From assembly GCA_026004875.1 (NCBI GenBank), contig BPJZ01000021.1, positions 1 through 48,589 of the forward strand: a stretch of DNA of 48,589 nucleotides, given 5' to 3'. Numbering within the stretch: position 1 is the stretch's first letter; the number at the start of each line of letters is the position of its first letter. Source of the DNA: Candidatus Poribacteria bacterium (GTDB lineage: Bacteria > Poribacteria > WGA-4E > GCA-2687025). Below the pieces are notes generated by a model. That model saw only the letters and a program-made list of their open reading frames with translations. It did not search any database and was not told where the DNA came from. Made by a program: the position numbers and the translations under genes. Shown one piece after another: positions 47,964 through 48,589 of this stretch.

Positions 47964-48589
47964 GTGAACTTCCGGCGCATCGGCTCCCGGCTCCGCTGGG
48001 GACTCCTGGCGCCGATAGGGGGGTTGGTGCTCCTGCTCCTCTAGCGCCGTCGGCCAAGCCGAGCCGGAGCTAACCGTCGAACGGGTGCTCTTGGGAGGAC
48101 CTGGATCGGTAGACGTCTCTTCGCTTCCGATCCGCCCGCAGGCGCTAGAAGGACAGACGCTCTCCGACTACTTGATTCGAAAGGCGATCGAACAGCTGTA
48201 CCGAACGGGTCAGTTCTCCCAGATCGAGGTGTACCGGCGGCCCTCGCCGGGACGGAGTACAACTGCTCTTCTGGATGATCCCTCGCACGCGGATTGTCGC
48301 CGTGGAGTTCACGGGAAACCGCGTCGTGAGCAGCTCGGCGCTCCCGTTCCGTCCTCCGGGCGCTGCCGGAGACTGAGTACGCTCCGGAGCGACTGGAGCG
48401 GGATCGGTTGCGTTTGCCTGGAGCGCTACCCGCCAAAGCGGATACTACCAAGCAACGGCGGAACCGGAGGTGACGACGCAAGGAGCCACCGCTCGCATTC
48501 GCTGGCGGATCGTCGAGGGCTCCCCCGCTCGGCTGGGCCCGAGTGAACTTCGTGGGGGACACAGTCGTTCCGACCGACCACTTGCAGGA
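47964..48589 (+). CDS. Omp85/BamA-TamA family outer-membrane protein, N-terminal part
   Basis: The first part of an Omp85 assembly factor; the window ends inside it. GTG 47964 opens a signal peptide (NFRRIGSRLRWGLLAPIGGL) that needs one frame shift near 48020-48045 to continue into SAVGQAEPELTVERVLLGG. Two POTRA-type repeats are visible: LSDYLIRKAIEQLYRTGQFS with QIEVYRR, then TRIVAVEFTGNRVV in a second frame, and GYYQATAEPEVTTQGATARI with NFVGDTVVPTDH. BamA and TamA cannot be told apart, but the TamB-like gene just upstream favours a TamA-type pairing. Confidence 0.72.

Overview
The window looks like a GC-rich chromosome segment of a diderm (Gram-negative-type) bacterium. A TamB-like gene followed by an Omp85/BamA-like gene at the right end implies an outer membrane, and a lipoprotein, several secreted proteins and several glycan-active proteins suggest a heterotrophic polysaccharide degrader. 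I cannot place it to phylum from sequence alone. There are no rRNA or tRNA genes that I can see.

Layout. 1-1532: a broken unknown gene and an aldo/keto reductase. 1533-6079: a leader, a 68-repeat CRISPR array (67 spacers, repeat 30 bp ending ATTGAAAC) and a decayed trailer. 6196-10307: a GH32 glycosidase, a ClpP-like protein lacking all three catalytic residues, and, divergent from it, a CARF-domain sigma-54 activator. A good -24/-12 (sigma-54) promoter lies between these two and points into the ClpP-like gene. 10351-11859: a Csm6-like CARF-HEPN ribonuclease. 12268-20529: a compact type III-B operon, cmr2(cas10)-cmr3-cmr1-cmr4-cmr5-cmr6, ending in an unrecognised 544-residue coiled-coil protein. 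cas1, cas2 and cas6 are absent from the window.

20770-28003 is a carbohydrate locus: an AraC-type regulator divergent from two tandem secreted lectin-fold proteins, a GH51 arabinofuranosidase, a polytopic membrane protein and a Gfo/Idh/MocA oxidoreductase. 28043-41222 is mixed metabolism: TrpB-like, MFS, KhpA, an enolase-superfamily dehydratase, a glycine/betaine-reductase-B-like protein, a secreted glycosidase-like protein, an NAD-dependent epimerase, a subtilase, a TPR/TolB-type lipoprotein, an M55 peptidase and a Spy-like protein. 41515-48589 is TamB plus BamA/TamA.

How the defence genes may work together (inference): Cas10 has an intact GGDD cyclase motif but no HD nuclease domain, so the complex probably signals through cyclic oligoadenylate. 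Two CARF proteins sit next to it: a ribonuclease (Csm6-like) and a sigma-54 transcription activator. The second would let a type III alarm switch on transcription of the ClpP-like pseudoprotease, a transcriptional output branch I find the most novel feature here.

Quality note: many genes outside about 8.9-29.2 kb carry single-base frameshifts, mostly at homopolymers, so broken reading frames there are more likely consensus errors than pseudogenes.
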